The notes: generated from the letters alone by a model not told the origin. Shown: positions 25,001 through 40,000, counted from the first letter of the stretch. The stretch: DNA of 64,000 nucleotides from Pleodorina starrii (GCA_030267565.1 BRXU01000017.1:62001-126000), one strand, 5' to 3'. Made by a program: numbers and translations.

Positions 25001-28000
25001 TCCCGCCCGCGCCCGGAGATCCTAGCCTTCCTACGCACACACCTCCACACCTTTCTTTACCTGTGCCTCCCAGCCCACCTTCACTCTCTCCTCCCCGCCC
25101 AGACTCCCCACCTACACCTCCTTTCTTTCTGCCTCCACCGTCTCCTCCCGCGCACCTCTCACCGCCGCCTCCTTCGCCGCTACCTCCCTCGTCTGGGCCT
25201 CTTCCACCCCATCCCCTTTTACCAGTACCGCCGTCGCCGCCGTCCCCTCTCCCGCCCCAGCCCCCCTCACCGTCACCGCCGTCGCCGCCGTCCCCTCTCC
25301 CGCCCCAGCCCCCCTCACCGTCACCGCCGTCGCCGCCGTCCCCTCTCCCGCCCCAGCCCCCCTCACCGTCACCGCCGTCGCCGCCGTCCCCTCTCCCGCC
25401 CCAGCCCCCCTCACCGTCACCGCCGTCGCCGCCATCCCCTCTCCCGCCCCAGCCCCCCTCACCGGCACCGCCGTCGCCGCCGTCCCCTCTCCCCCCCCAG
25501 CCCCCCTCACCGTCACCGCCGTCGCCGCCGTCCCCTCTCCCGCCCCAGCCCCCCTCACCGGCACCGCCGTCGCCGCCGTCTCCTCTCCCACCCCAGCCCC
25601 CCTCACCGGCACCGCCGTCGCCGCCGTCCCCTCACCCGCCCCGGCCCCCACCACCGGCACCGCCTTCCCCTCCTCCTCGTCCGCCTCGACCACCGTCGCT
25701 GCCGCCACCAGAAATGTTAGGGCCTCAGATACCGTCTTCCGCGGCCCTCTTCCGAAACTCACGATGGCGCCGAATGGTGAGCGGAGCGGAGCGGAGCGGT
25801 GCACCCTCTCCCAAGGAACGGACACGGACGCCCCGCTGATGGTTTGCCTGCGCGGGTTGTATATGGGGGCGGGGTAACTTGTTCGCGAAACGGCTCGATT
25901 TGGCAGATTGGCATGTGAACTGTCTTCCCGATTTCCCCAACCGACTTCCCCAACTCGTACCCCGCAACACCCTCCCTGTTGTCTCCCTCCTGCCCTCCCT
26001 CCCTCCGGATCCCCGGTCCCGGCTCACAGAGCCTGGACCAGCTCCACGAAGAGAGCCCCGGTGATGACCCGTGGGTCGCAGCGCATTATCGGCTTCACCA
26101 GCAGCAGTGGGAGGATGAGGATGGACGTCAGCCGGGCGAGGCGGCAGCGGGCGAGCTTTCAATTGGGGGGGCCGCGGCGGCGGAGAGCAGGCGGGCAACC
26201 AGCGCGAGTAGCCATCTGTCACAATCTGTCGATCACCGTCAGCGGCAGCGGCAGCGGCAGCAGCTGCGGAGCCGTCAGCTCGGCACCGCCGCCGTGCCGC
26301 CGGCGGTTCCCGCCTCCGCTACCCGCGTCACCCTCCCAGGAGCCAACTTCACGCTGTTTCTCTGGATGGAGCGGCGGCGCTGCGGGGCCAAGCTGGGTTT
26401 CATGTGCGAGCGTGAGTGTACGGCATAGCAAGCGCGTGTTTCCGTGGGTACGACGGCCGAAGTACGGCGTTTTACATTGGACGGGGTTTCGGATGGTTTG
26501 CCTGGGTCGCCTGACAAGCTGCCGTCTCCCAACACATGCGCCGATTGAGTCCCGTTCCGACCGTGATACCGCTCCCCCCCAAGCCCCAACACACGGTCGC
26601 CATTCCGATCAGATTCTTATCCCGTACGGCCGCTGGGAGTGGGTGATCCTCAATGCCAGCCTCATTACCACATATTTGACGCCGATGAAGTGGGACATGA
26701 TGGCTGTAAGGGCGACTCTGGGCCCGGCCCGTCGTACCCCAGTGGACGTAGCTCGCCCCCCTTCCATCCTCCACCCACATTGCCTGGTCGCCTCCGGTGC
26801 AGCGCACGGCCAGCTGGCCCGTTGGCTCTACTCTTCACTGAGCCTGGAGCCCCCCCTGTAGCAACCACTCACACACACACACACACACACACATTGCCGC
26901 CTCCGCCTGCCTCCCCTTACCCGCCCTCGCCGCACAGTGCCAGCTGCGTCCTCGGCCTCATTGTACGGCACCGGACCCTCCCGTGCTGTTCAAGGTCCTG
27001 GCGACCGGCAGTTGTTCGTGTACGACATCCCAACTGGCATAGAAACCGCGTGCCGTACGTGTCGTCGTGTACACGCCGGTAGGTTGACCTCCGTTTCTTA
27101 AGGACTTGGGACTACTTAACTCTGCTGAATCATATGGGATCCTTCGGTGGCGAACGCGCCGTAACGCGCTCTCAGAGCCAGGGGCAACGATTGCCGTATT
27201 TGCCGTTATACTTCTTCGAGGCTGTGTCCATGGTCAGTCTCATGTGTCATAGCTGGGTTATGGTAAAGGTCTATGCGTAATGTACCTAACATTATACGAA
27301 TAAAGTTACAACAGTGTACCCTCAAAGTCAAGTCAAGCTAGAATTAACAGTATGCAACAGATATCGCCAGCTGTCGCCAGCTCGCCACCACCTTCGGGGC
27401 AATGCTTGTTAATTTCTTAAAATACCTAGTCTTTTCACATTGATGTCAGGAACTGGCTCAATAAGTCCTTGCTTGGTTGTTTGCATCAGAGCGGCTCATT
27501 CTTAATGCTTCTGGTAAGTGTCGATCGCCAATCGTCGCAAGCCCTTATAAAATCTTTAGCGGTGTGAATTGCCGAAGCTGTTGTAAGGCAACTGAAACCG
27601 CTGGCATGTTCGCTGGTTTGCCGTCCCGACACCGCTGCTGCCCGTCCCGCACCCTAACAATCCCTCGCACTGCAGGCACGCTCTTCACTGCAGCCGACGC
27701 CGCTTCAGCCACTCAAACCTCCGCCGCCCTTACGCCTCAGCACTGGCTAGCAGCCACCACCACCGGCGCTACCCAGCCGCCAAACGCGACGGTCCGGCTC
27801 TTGTCCGACAGCAGCAAGAACGCCTCCCATGTTCCTTATACAGCCTGGCGTCCGGGAGAGCCCTCCGGTGCGGTGGGTCGAGGGGTTGTCTCGGTGCTCG
27901 TTGCGCCTGCCGGCAACGGCAACGGCAGCACCGACGGCATCGGTGTCAGCAACGGCACCGGGAGCTCCGGTACGACAGCGGTCGCTGCCGCGGCCGCGGC

Positions 28001-31000
28001 AAGTGTCTGGGAAGAGGCGTCGCCGTCGGCCAAGATGCCGTACATATGCGTGCGAGGTACGCTGACGGGGGGTGCACACACGGATGCGGGCCTTGTGCGC
28101 GCCATTGTCCTGCCTGGGTCCCTGAAGCAGCCCGGAAGACTGCTGGGGCGTTTGCGCGCGCCTACAGACACACAGCGCCCACTGGCGCCCGAATCCGGAT
28201 CCGGATCCAAACGTCCTGCGCACCCGAACAACTCCCACGCGGCCCCCGCGCTCCTGTCTTTCTCGCAGTACCACCTGCGCTGGAGCTGGGGCGCGCAATC
28301 GAGGTCGGCGTGACCCAATACGTCGCCTTCTACGACGCCCTCGGGAACACGGCGGCGTACGACAGGTGTACGGCGATTGGCGGCCAGCTGGCCCGCGTCG
28401 CAGCATCTGCGTCCGACACCTCGGCCTCTGTTCGGTCGGCGCTGCTGCGGCTGGCGTCGCAGAGCGCCTGCGGCAGCAGGTTCTGGGTCGAAGGCAACTG
28501 TACGGCAATGTACGGCGGTTGGGACCTACAGGACGATGCCGTACTTCCGGGCTCGACGCAGCAGCGGCCCTGCGATGACGCGCTGCCGGTCTTGTGTCAG
28601 CGAGGTACGCCGGCAGCGACTGACTGGCGGTGACTGGTCGTTAGCTAGAACCTCCCTCGCACCTTATTAACAGGCGCATGTCGAGCAGCGTACGCCAGCA
28701 CCTGAGCAGCGGCGCCGTAATGCTGCACCGCCGCCCTCCGCTTTGCACCTTCACGCACCCGGCTGCACCGCAGCTTCCCCACCACAGCATCCGCACGCAC
28801 CCCTCCCTCCCGCTGCGATGGTGACGTTCTTCACACCACGTCCACTTCCGTCCCCCCTCCTGCCCGCATACAGACCTTCCGGCGCCGCTGCGCCCCACCG
28901 CGATGGCGGCAGTCGGCGCCGACCAGCTGTTGCTCTTCGCCGACGGCCTCTCCCGCGCCGCCGCCGCCGCCTCCTGCGCCGCCGCCGGCGGCTTGCTGCT
29001 CGCCGCAGCCGACCCCGCCGACCTGCGCGCCGCCGCTGCGGCGATGCGGCCCGCAGCCACCGCCACCGGCGTGCAGCAGGTCTGGCTGGGCCTTGCGAAG
29101 ACGGAGGACAGCGGCGGCGGCGACCCGTGGGTCTGGGATGACCCACGGGTCGGCGGCGGGTCTTCTTGGAGCGCCTGGGACTGGGGCGAACCGGCGGCGA
29201 CGGCCGCCTGCGCGGTGCTGGTGCTGCGCAGCGCGGCGTGGCGGGCGGTGTCGTGCGATGCAGTACAACCGTATATTTGCAGGAGAGGTGAGTCTGCGCG
29301 GTGGAACGGGGCCGGGCCGGGCCGAGCCGTGGACGCGGTACTTGGCCGTGTATGGGTGTGTCATACTCTCGGCGTTGTCAAGGTGGCGTGGGCCTGCCTT
29401 GCAAGTTCAAGCTTGATGATTTTGACACTGATGGATTGGGAGCTTGCAGGGAGCTGAGGGTCTGATCCACGAAACCACACTGGGTGCAAGGGCGGCACCG
29501 ACACCGCGAAACGTCCTGTGAACGCTCTTTGTGCCTCATCACCACCTTGCAAATTGAACCTCCTTATGGAATGTCGGCTGCTGTACTATCGTAACGCCAT
29601 ACGCCGTACGGTGCTGTATTGCTGCAGGTGGCGGCGCCTTCACCGACACGATCGTCCGCGTTCCGCCGCCACCGCCGTCACCGCCACCAAGCCCGGCGCC
29701 ACCGCTGCCGCCCAGCCCCTTGCCGCCGTCTCCTCTCCCGCCTCTCCCGCCGTCGCCGCTGCCGCCGTCGCCCTCTCCTCCCTCGCCACAACCGCCGAGA
29801 CCGCGCCCGCCGCCGCCGCAGCCCTCCCCCATGCCGCCCTCGCCATCACCGTCAAAGTACCCGTTCCCGCCGTACAACCCGCCGTCGCCGCCTGTGGTAG
29901 AGATACCCGCGGTGGGCGGCGAGATTGGCTCCAACGAGACGCGTCAGCTTTCCGAATTGTACGGCGTCGTACGGCTCACCAATCTGTCTGCCGCCCATTT
30001 GAACCTCACCGCCGGTCCCGGCACTGTCCTTTCTGCTCCGCTCCAGGTGTGCGACAGCCGCTGCGTGCCAGGGTCGGGTCGGGTCGGGTCCTCACAGCGG
30101 TCGCTCCCTTTCGGCATCCCTTCCCTCCCTCCCTCCCTCCCTCCCTCTCAAGTTCTGATAGAGCCGTAAAATGATGTTTGTCAAAGATGGGCTTTTGAAC
30201 CAGTGCTGGCAACGGCTCCCAACGATGCCGTTGACAGCACCCTACTAATGTCAACCCGCAGTCAGCAAAGAGCAGATCGATTCCTGCTGTTTGCAATATC
30301 TTCCTTTAGTCAATGAAAGCACGGTCAGCCGCAACGCGCCGAATATTTTGCTCGACTTCACATTTCGAGTAACATTTTGCCCCGCATCCGCTCCGTCTGA
30401 CCGTCTCTCCGCCTCGCGCCGCCTCTGCTCGTTTCGCGCCCCGCCCCCCCTCCCGGCCACCCCCAACCAACCAAAGGCCGCCTTCGTCTCCGCCGTGCTC
30501 GGCCAGCTTCGCCGCGCGGCCGCGGCTGCGGAGGCCGCCGGCGCGACCACGACGCGCGTCGCGGCGCTGCTGTCTGTGCGCGCACCCACCATCGCTGCGG
30601 CGCCCGGCGCTGCGAACAACCGAACCTCCAACAGCACTTACACGGGCGCGGCTCGCAACATCAGCACCACTACCAGCAGCAGCAGCAACAGTAGCAGCCC
30701 CGTGCTGCTTTACTTGCTGGTACGCATATTTGGGGGCGCGGGAGGGGAAATGGAAGTAGACCAATGGGCAAGCTGGCTGACAGGCTGGCGCAAGTGGGGG
30801 GGGTGTCATCCACGTCTAGGTCGGAGCCTGTAAATGGGGGTGGAAGGGGGTGTGGGGCTGTTGCTCCCTGGTGGGGCCGGCGGTGGGCGGACTGCCAGTA
30901 TCCCTCTCGGAGTCTCGGTATGTATGCCCGGTGTGAGGTTTGCTTTTGTCTGGGGTTGACATGGCAGAGGAGAAGCGCCACCCGCGAGCCATCCGCGAGC

Positions 31001-34000
31001 TCCGAAACCACCACGTGCGCCCTCGGTCCGTCCGCTTACGCACGTCGCACCCTCGTTTCTACCTCTCGCTCCGGCGTGGCCTTACTCACCCGCGACTCCG
31101 CACGTGCAGGCCTCCGCCGCCTCTCCCGCGCCCTGGCTCGATTCCAGCTTCCTGGAGGACGTCATCTCGTCCCCCGAGGTGGCGGCGACGCTGCCCCGCG
31201 GTGCCGCCGCCCGGCTGGGGCCCACCCAGGCGGCCGTCCGCGACGTGCCGGTGTCGTACTTTGACGGCGGGAATGGGAACGGGAACGACACGGTGCCGCC
31301 GACGCTTGTACTGTACGGCACGGCGGAGGTGACGCTTGGCGTGCTGTCTGACGGATACGAGGTGGGGGCGGGTGCGAGGTGGTGTGAGGGCTCCCCAGCT
31401 GCCTCCCGTTTTGACGGCCCAGAGCCACCGGGGAGTGACCCATGAATCCTAGGAAGGCCTGTTCAGCCCCCGGAGGACCACCACCAGCAGCAGCTGTTGT
31501 GTTGTGGTTGTTACGGTGGGGGCTCTCGGACCTTGGGAAGGGAAGGGAAGGGAAGGGTACAGCCGGCGGGGCAGCTGGCCCTTCGTGCACTGACTGACTG
31601 CATCGGAGACGATCAGGGCAAAAGGGAAACGCCCAGGACAGGATCCAGCTGGTCTGTCTTGTCCGATTCAATCAACCCTTTCAATCCGGTGTGATGTGAT
31701 CACCACCACCATCACAACCACCATCACAACCACCATCACAACCACCATCACAACCACCATCACAACCACAACCATCATCACCACCACCACGAACAGGACG
31801 ATGGCGCGGCCTGCGTGGACGCTGTTGAGGGCGTGCTTCCGGACACATCGGTGCTTGTCGTGGGGCTCCCCGTAAGTACCGCCCAGGCGACGCCGCCCGG
31901 CGCGCCCGCGCTCGTCCTGTACGGCTGCGCCGACGCCGCCGGCAACGCAGCACGGCCGGTCGCACGGCGGGTGGTCGTGTACGACCCATGCCAGGAGTAC
32001 GGCGAGGCGACGTGCGCGGACTCGGGGGAGTGCAGCTTTGGAGGTGCGTTGGTCCACCGCCTGTACAGAGACGGACAACCCAGACAAACGCTGCCGATTC
32101 AGACCGATCTGGAAGCTTAATACAGCGATTGCACTGCGTTGGTTGGCTTACTGCTTGGTGCGGTATTCGGCACCGGGACATGGCGCACTGGCTGCTCTCA
32201 TGTCGCTGCTGACAGCACATTCTGCTGACGTGCCTTTGGCGGCTGCTGGCTGCAGGCAGCTGCGACAGCCGCATCACGGGGGCCTTCCGGGAGGCGGCGG
32301 CAGCGGGGGGCTCCTCCACGTCGCCGGGCAGCGGCGCCAAGGTGCGCACCTCGGGTGGCCGCCCTGCACTTACCCTCCCGGCTCTTGTGCCTGTGTCTGC
32401 GACCGCCCGTCGCATCGGGTTACTGTTCTTCGCTGCGGGCCATCCGCCTCCGCCCTTCCTGGTGCACCAGCGTGCCCCCAGGCTGCCCAGCGACCTCGGC
32501 AACCTCCGTCTCCGTCTTCGTCAGTTCGTTACAGCCGTATGGCTGCGCCCGAGCTGGCGTCGAACTCCAACACACTCGGCGGCCCCTCTGCGCCCCCTCT
32601 CCTGGGGCTCCTCCTCCTCGCCCCTTGCCTGCCCGCTCACAATCCCTCCCGCAACGCTCCCCCTGCCACCTCCTCACCGAACCTTATCGTCCTCAACCTC
32701 TCAAAACACCCGCAACCCTGTTCCCCTCCCTCCAGGCTCCGACCTCCCGGCCAGTCGTGGACCGCACGCCGCCGGTCATCACCCTCCTGGACCCGAAGCC
32801 CCCAAGCGACCCCACCTCGCCACCGCCCTTGCCGGGCGTGGACTACGTGGTCAAGCTGGGCGGCACCACGGTGCGCGGCCGCATCACGTACGTGCTCGCA
32901 GACACCGACTTTGATGACCCAGGCGCCACGTGAGTGCTGAGGCAGGCGTGTGGTCTGTGGAGACTGGAGAGGGGCTTACGGTTTGTGAGCTGCTCACTGG
33001 TTTTGTGACTTGGTTTTGCGACAGGGTGAGAGGCAGCACGTGCACACATTATGAGCAAGGGCCCACTGCCCACTACCCAGTACCCACGCACACTTGTGAT
33101 GCCCCATCTGCACCCCACCCACCCGCCGCCCGCGTGGTTCCCCCGTCAGCGCCTGATCCCCAACAGCGTCTAAGAGGCGCGGACCACCCATCTTGCCGCC
33201 CCGTCCCTTTCCCTTCCCTTACCCGTCCCTCCCTGTACGGCACCGAAACACACACACACACACACTTACATACACGCAGCGCACACGACGCCGTGGACGG
33301 CGACGTGACGTCCTCCCTGGCACGCATATACCCTCCGGAGAGGTCCCTCAACACGCGCGTGCCGCGCAACGACTCCAACCCGTATATCATCACCTACCAA
33401 GCCACCGACTCGGCCGGCAACCGCGCCGTCGCCTTCCGCCGCGTCTACGTCCTCTGCCCCGCCTACGAGCGCATCTGCGGCGACGCCTCCGAAGCCTCCG
33501 AAGCCTCTGACGACGGCCAGCCGTACTGCAGTACGGGCGGCGGCATCTGCGTACCCAGCCTACGCAACGTCTCCACCGCCAGCGTTTTCGCCGCCGCCGC
33601 CGGGGTCAACACGCCTCCGGTGTTGCTGCTCCAGGGAGAGCCGCTCGTGGCGATTGTGGCGGGCGCCTCTGCCAGCTACGCGCCGTGCACGCGCCAGTCG
33701 AGCCTGTGGGACCTTTGTGACCCGTGGGTCGCTGCGACCGATGCGGAGGACGGCAACCTGGCGCCGCTGGTGCGCGTCTGCGGCGGCCGGTCGCTGGCGG
33801 CGTGTCGCGTGGACCCGGCCGTGGCGGGGGAGTACTATGTGAATTTCACGGTGGTGGACTCGGCGGGGGAGGGCGCTTGGGCGACGCGGCTGGTGCGGGT
33901 GTGCCCTGCCACGGAGGTGGTGTGTGAGGCGGACCTGCGCTGCTCCACAGGTGGGTCGCGGTACCACCACGGGTGCGTAGCTGGTGCGTGTGGCTGGGCT

Positions 34001-37000
34001 GTGTATCTGGGTTGTGCGTATGATGTGTGGGTGGTCTTAAATCGGGCTCTGGGGACGGATCAAAGTTTACAGGTGTGTGAATGGGTGAATGGGTATATGT
34101 ATACTCGTTCTTCAACCGCCCGCCCTTATTGCCTGCCCTGGCCCTTGACCACAATCTGCTATCTCTTACCTCCACAGACGGCGTCTGCGGCGGGATGGAC
34201 GTTCTGTCAGCCGTCGAATCCGGATCCACCTCTTTCTCCTCGTCCTCACCTCCTGGCTTCAGCTCCGGAACCACAGCCGAATCCGCGGATTCGCCGACGC
34301 TCGTGCTCAGGGAGAGCGACGCGGTCGGCGGCGCAACGGTGTTGCTGCCGCGGGGGATGTCGTACGGTCTGTGCGGGCAAGGCCCGTGGACCACCCCGGG
34401 GGTGCTCTGTGACCCGGGGGTCGATGCCACGGACCGTTGGGGCCGCAACATCACGAATCAGGTACGGCAACGAACTCGCCAAAGCCGCAAAGTCACGTAG
34501 ACAGATCGCTCTTACGCCGCCCACCAACTCTCCAGAGTCATGTCAGGTTGTCGCCCCAAGGGCTTATTGGGCGTATTGGGGCTCCACACCACCCCTGGTG
34601 CCTGGTCGCTCATTCGCCAGGGCCTCCTCGCTTACGTCGCCGCGATTCCCCCTCACACTTACACACGCCGCCCGAGCTTCACACGCCCGGCCCCGGCCCC
34701 GCGAATGTCGCAAGAGGCGAATGTCGCGGCGGCTTGCCCACTACGCCTGTCAGCCTGTCAGCCTGCCTGTATTGACTGTCGTATCCTTCGTCTCCAACCT
34801 CGATCCCCGCACCGCGTGCAGGTGTTCGTGTGCCCACCGAGCAAGTGCGTGACGGACGGCATCGCCTGCTCCGGCCACGAGTTCTGGAAGAAGGGCATCG
34901 ACGGCTGCCTAGACCCCAGCGCGCCGGGTAGGGCATGGAAGACGGGACGGAACGTTGCCCTGAGCTCCGCACCATCTTTATTCGGGAGTAGGGTGGAGCA
35001 AAGCAGAGCGGGGAGGGGCGGTGTTGTGGGCGGATGGGAGGGTTTCTGCGCACACCCGGTGGCGTGGCCCAAGCGGCCTTGGGTCGACCGAGGGTGGCAT
35101 CCCTTTCGCCAGGGTGAGCTGTTACACATAGTAGATAGTATGTACGGTGCACTGCAGCCATGCTTTGCCCGTTTCTGACAGAACCGGGCAAAGCATGGTT
35201 CACCGTTCACCCAAAGATGATGATGATGATGATGATGCGATGTGGTGTGGAGTAATGTGCAATGACCAGCCCCAAACGGGGTAGGTCCTGTCATGAGCGG
35301 TGGGGGTGTCAAGGGTCACGACCGAGGTCCCCATGGGTCAGCCCCACGGGCAACCCCATGGGTCAGCCCCACGGGTCACCACCATGGGACAGCCCCACGG
35401 GTCAGCCGCACAGGTCAGCCCCATGGGTCAGCCCCACAGGCCTATGGGCCGGCCTATGGGTCGGCCTATGGGTAGGTGTATAGGTTGGCGTATGGGTCGG
35501 CCTGTGGGTCGGCCATTGGGTCAGCCTATGGGTCGGCCTATGGGTCGGCCTATGGGTCGGCCTATGGGTCAGCCTATGGGTCAGCCTATGGGTAGGTCTA
35601 ACGGTCGGCCTACGGGCCGGTCTATGGGTCGGCCTAGGAGTCGGCCTATGGCTTGGCCTATGGGTCGGCCTACGGGTCGGCCATTGGGTCAGCCTATGGG
35701 TCGGCCTATGGGTCAGCCTATGGGTCGGCCTATGGGTCGGCCTATGGGTCAGCCTATGGGTCAGCCTATGGGTCAGCGTATGGGCCGGTCTATGGGTCGG
35801 CCTATGGGTCGACCTATGGGTCGGCCTATGGGTCGGCCTATGGGTCGGCCCATGGGTCGGCCTATGGGTCAGCCTATGGGTCGGCCTATGGGTCGGCCCA
35901 TGGGTCGGCCTATGGGTCGGCCTATGGGTCAGCCTATGGGTCGGCCTATGGGTCAGCCTATGGGTCAGCCTATTGGATAGGTCTAACGGTCGGCCTACGG
36001 GCCGGTCTATGGGTCGGCCTATGGGTCAGCCTATGGGTCGGCCTATGGGTCGGCCCATGGGTCGGCCTAGGAGTCGGCCTATGGGTCAGCCTATGGGTCG
36101 GCCTATAGGTCGGCCTATGGGTCGGCCTATGGGTCAGCCTATGGGTCGGCCTATGGGTCGGCCTATGGGTCGGCCTATGGGTCAGCCTATGGGTCAGCCT
36201 ATGGGTCGGCCTATGGGTCGGCCTATGGGTCAGCCTATGGTCGGCCTATGGGTCGGCCTATGGGTCGGTCACCAGGACCCAGCACCACGGCCCAGCCCCA
36301 CGGGTCAGCTCCACGGCCCAGCCCCACGGGTCAGCCCCACGGGTCAGCCCCACGGGTCAGCCCCATGGGTCAGCCCCACGGGTCAGCCCCACGGGTCAGT
36401 TCCACGGCCCAGCCCCACGGGTCAGCCCCATGGGTCAGCCCCATGGGTCAGCCCCTCGGCCTAGCCCCATGGGTCAGCCCCATGGGTCAGCCCCACGGGT
36501 CAGCCCCACGGGTCAGACCCATGGGACAGTCCCATGGGTCAGCCCCACGGCCTAGCCCCATGGGTCAGCCCCACGGCCCAGCCCCACGGGTCAGCTCCAC
36601 GGGTCAGCCCCACGGGTCAGACCCATGGGACAGTCCCACGGGTCAGCCCCACGGGTCAGCCCCACGGGTCAGCCCCACGGGTCAGCTCCACGGGGCGAAC
36701 GTGCGTCTCTTGGCGCGCGACCTCAAAGGTCCTTTGGCTCGGAGTCGGAATCGGAACCGAAATCGGAATGGGATCAACTCGGACCGGGTTGGATCGCCTC
36801 CTGCACGTTACAAGTGTTGTCGCCGATCCTTTGTTTCCGCCGACGTGTCGCTGCTGTTGCCACTGCTGATGCTGTTGCCATTGCTGATGCGGCTCCGGTC
36901 TTCGGGTCTTTCCTGTTTCCGCCCGCTCGCTCTCCACAAACACACACGCAGTGGGCTCGCGGCAGGACATCTCGTTCGTGGTGTTCGACCGGTGGGCCCG

Positions 37001-40000
37001 GGTGCCTCGCGCCTTCGCCACGCGCACCCTCCTGACCGTCAGCCCCTGCAGCGAACCCGACCGGCCCCACTACTGCGAGGAAGACGGAACATGCAGCCAG
37101 GTACCCTGCGCCATGCGCCGCGCGCTGCCCGGCGCCGCCACCGCGCCGGCGGCGGCGGCACAGGCACCGGTGCTGTTGATGTTGCTGGTCGATGGCGTCG
37201 CCGCCGCCGACATCAGCCCGGCGACGGCGGCAGTGGCGGCCAACGCCAGCTCAATGGCCGAGGCGGTGGCGTTACTCGTCAACGGCACCGCGGGCGGCGG
37301 GCCCTTCTACAATGAGACGCAGGCGGTCGCACTGCAGTACGGCAAGCCGGCGCCGTACTCATTCCTGCCGTGTGCGTCCGTGCGGAACGTGTCGGCTTGT
37401 GGAGCGGTTGCGGTCAGCGCCACCGACGGGGACCTGTCGGCGTCCGTACAGGTGGGAGGGAGACGGGTGGGAGACGGGAGATGGAGGGGCGGGAGGTGGG
37501 GCACTTTCGGTGCTGTGGCCGGACACGCTCCTGGTGGGATGCGTCTTTGTTGGGTGTTGGTGTTGTGATCTTTAGACCCTCGGGGGATGAAGCCTGCGCG
37601 TCAGCTGGTACGGCGTTCGTCGTCAGCACGTGTCATGCATGTGACCCGCTCCGCACTCCTGCCCCCTTCTTCCTTGCGACTGACACTGACACTGGCACTG
37701 GTACGAGACACCGCCAGGTCGCGCCGGTGTGCGATCCATCGCCGACGTCGTCGTCGTCGTCTCCATCTGCGGCCACCCCCTGCGCCCTGTGCACCGCCGA
37801 GTCGCTAAGCGTGGGCGCCTGCGCCCCGGGGACCTACACCCTCAGGTGGGTGGGTGGGTGGGGTTGCAACTGCGATGCCGCCACACGACCACGAACACAC
37901 AAACACGGAGCACGCGACGCAGGGGTCCGAGCAGCAGCAGCAGCAGGGGTCCGTGCCCGGACCTTGTCTTACATCACAACAGGGCGCGTCGGCGCAAGCC
38001 GTGTGCCGCTCCGCAGCTTCGGCCCGTGTGTGTGTGTGTGTGTGCTGCTTTGACGGCCATTCGATGGCAAGCTGCCAATGCAATTATCCGAACGCCAGCT
38101 CCTCGCCGTATTCCCCTTACTTAGTTGGACGCTTCCCGCTCCTCACTGCCGACAAGTGCTCCTCCCTCGCCCTTGTCCCTCTGGCCTGCTGGCTACGGCT
38201 CACCCGCACTCGCAACCGCACTCGCACCCGCACTCTCACTCGCACCCGCACTCGCAGGTACACCGTCACCGACGCCGCCTCCCGCAGCGCCTCACTGCTG
38301 CGGGTGGTGACGGTGGAGGAGCGCGCCGTCCTGCGCCTCTCCTTCACATTCTCGGCGTCGCTGCCCGCGCTGCCGCTGCCGCCGCCGATCGCGCCCAGCC
38401 CGCCAGCGGCCCCACCGCTGCCGCCTGGCGCCGTCGCCGTCGCCACCAACACCACCAACACGACCACCCCCGACGTCAACGCCAACGCTAACGTCAACGT
38501 CACCGCGGCGGCGTACAGCGCTGCGGCGGCGTTTGCGCGGCAGCTGGCGAGCGACACGGAGCTGCAGGGGGAGATGGCGGCGGCGTACCTGCCGGCCTTT
38601 GGCGTGGACCCGGGTGCCGTACGCTCCCTGAACCTCACGGCTGTGGAGGTAGGTGTCCAGTCCGAGCTCTGCAGGGAGTCCATGTGGATGGTCGCGCTCA
38701 ATCCTGGCGCATGCTTGTTGTCTTGCCTCGGGAATTACGGTCTTTGCAGTCTGCGAGTCAGGGGCACAGGCCGAGGTTCTGAATGCTTCTGGGCTGCGCA
38801 CCTCATGCCTGAGCTGCCGTTCTTCCACGGTTCCTCACTTCCCTGCGTTCTGAGCGCCACGGGTCTTCTGTCACCCCACGTCCCACAGGTCCTGCGCGCT
38901 CAGGCCGCCGCTCCGGGCCCCTACGACGAGACCGACTACCCCGTCCTGGCGTACCTGTCCGCCACACTCGGCGCCAACGTCACCCTGGAGATGGCGCTGC
39001 CGCCGGCGCCCTCCGCCGCACCACCACCACCTTCGTCCTCCTCCTCCTCTTCCTCTTCCTCTGCAGCAGCGTTGTCGGCGGCGGCGGCATCCGCGGCGCC
39101 GCGAGCCGCTACCCGGCTGGCGCTGCGTTACGGGTCCGAGGCGCCAGCAGGAGAGGCGGCTGTGGATGGGGCCGTGGATGGGGCCGTGGATGGGGTGGCG
39201 GGTGGATCGCAGGCGACCGACGGCGGCGAAGGCGGTAATGCGGCGGTTTTGGCGCTACTGCCGGGGGAGCTGCAGCAGCTTCGCCAGCACCTGTCACCGT
39301 CGTCGACGTCGCCGGCAGCCGCAGCGGCATCGCCGCCGCCGCAGCTGATGCCGGCGACGAGCGAGCCGAGTGCGAAACGGGCCGCTGACGCCGACCTCGC
39401 CGCCGCCGCCTCCTCGGAAACCGACGGTACTTCGAAGCCGGCCGCCACATCGGCCATCGCCGACGCTGCCACGAAGCCGGCCTCCTTCAGCCGGGTCCCG
39501 GTGACAGCGAATGAGCTGGCTGCGGCGGCGACGCACGCCGAATCGCGCATGGGGGAGCTTGTACGGCATCTCTCGGAGCTGCGCAGCGGCGGCGGCGGCG
39601 GCGGCGCTGCTGGCGTGGGCCCCCGTCGGCGGGGGCGCGTGCTGCTGCAGGCAGAAGCCTGCGCCGCCACCGCGGCTGTGATCGCCGCCGCTGCCAGGTC
39701 CTTAGAGGCGAGCGGCGCCTTATCAGGCTCCGCCGCCGCGGCGGCGCCGTCGGCGTCGGGCTTTGGCCCCGTGCTGTCCGTCAGCCTGCCCGCCGTAATC
39801 TGTACGACGCCGGCGCTGGACGACACGGCTGTGACGCTGGCGGCGCTGGCGGGCGCCGCCACCGCGCTGACGGAGCTCAATGAAAAGATGCTGGCGGCCG
39901 GCGAGGCATCCAGTACGGCGATCTCGCAGCTGGAGGACAAGTTTGACCAGTTTGATCAGACCGTCCTGGACGCCCACGTGAAGGTTCAGGTGCGCTGTTC

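Noticed and set aside
26560..26900. Possible additional exon (frame with [14 protein letters not shown])
   Set aside because: The exon ending at 26411 and the one starting at 26938 already join in phase and give a sensible lectin boundary. No well-placed donor follows this frame.
35300..37315. Long plus-strand frames ([12 protein letters not shown] and [10 protein letters not shown] types)
   Set aside because: They are translations of the 12-bp minisatellite. Neighbouring exons join in phase 1 without it.
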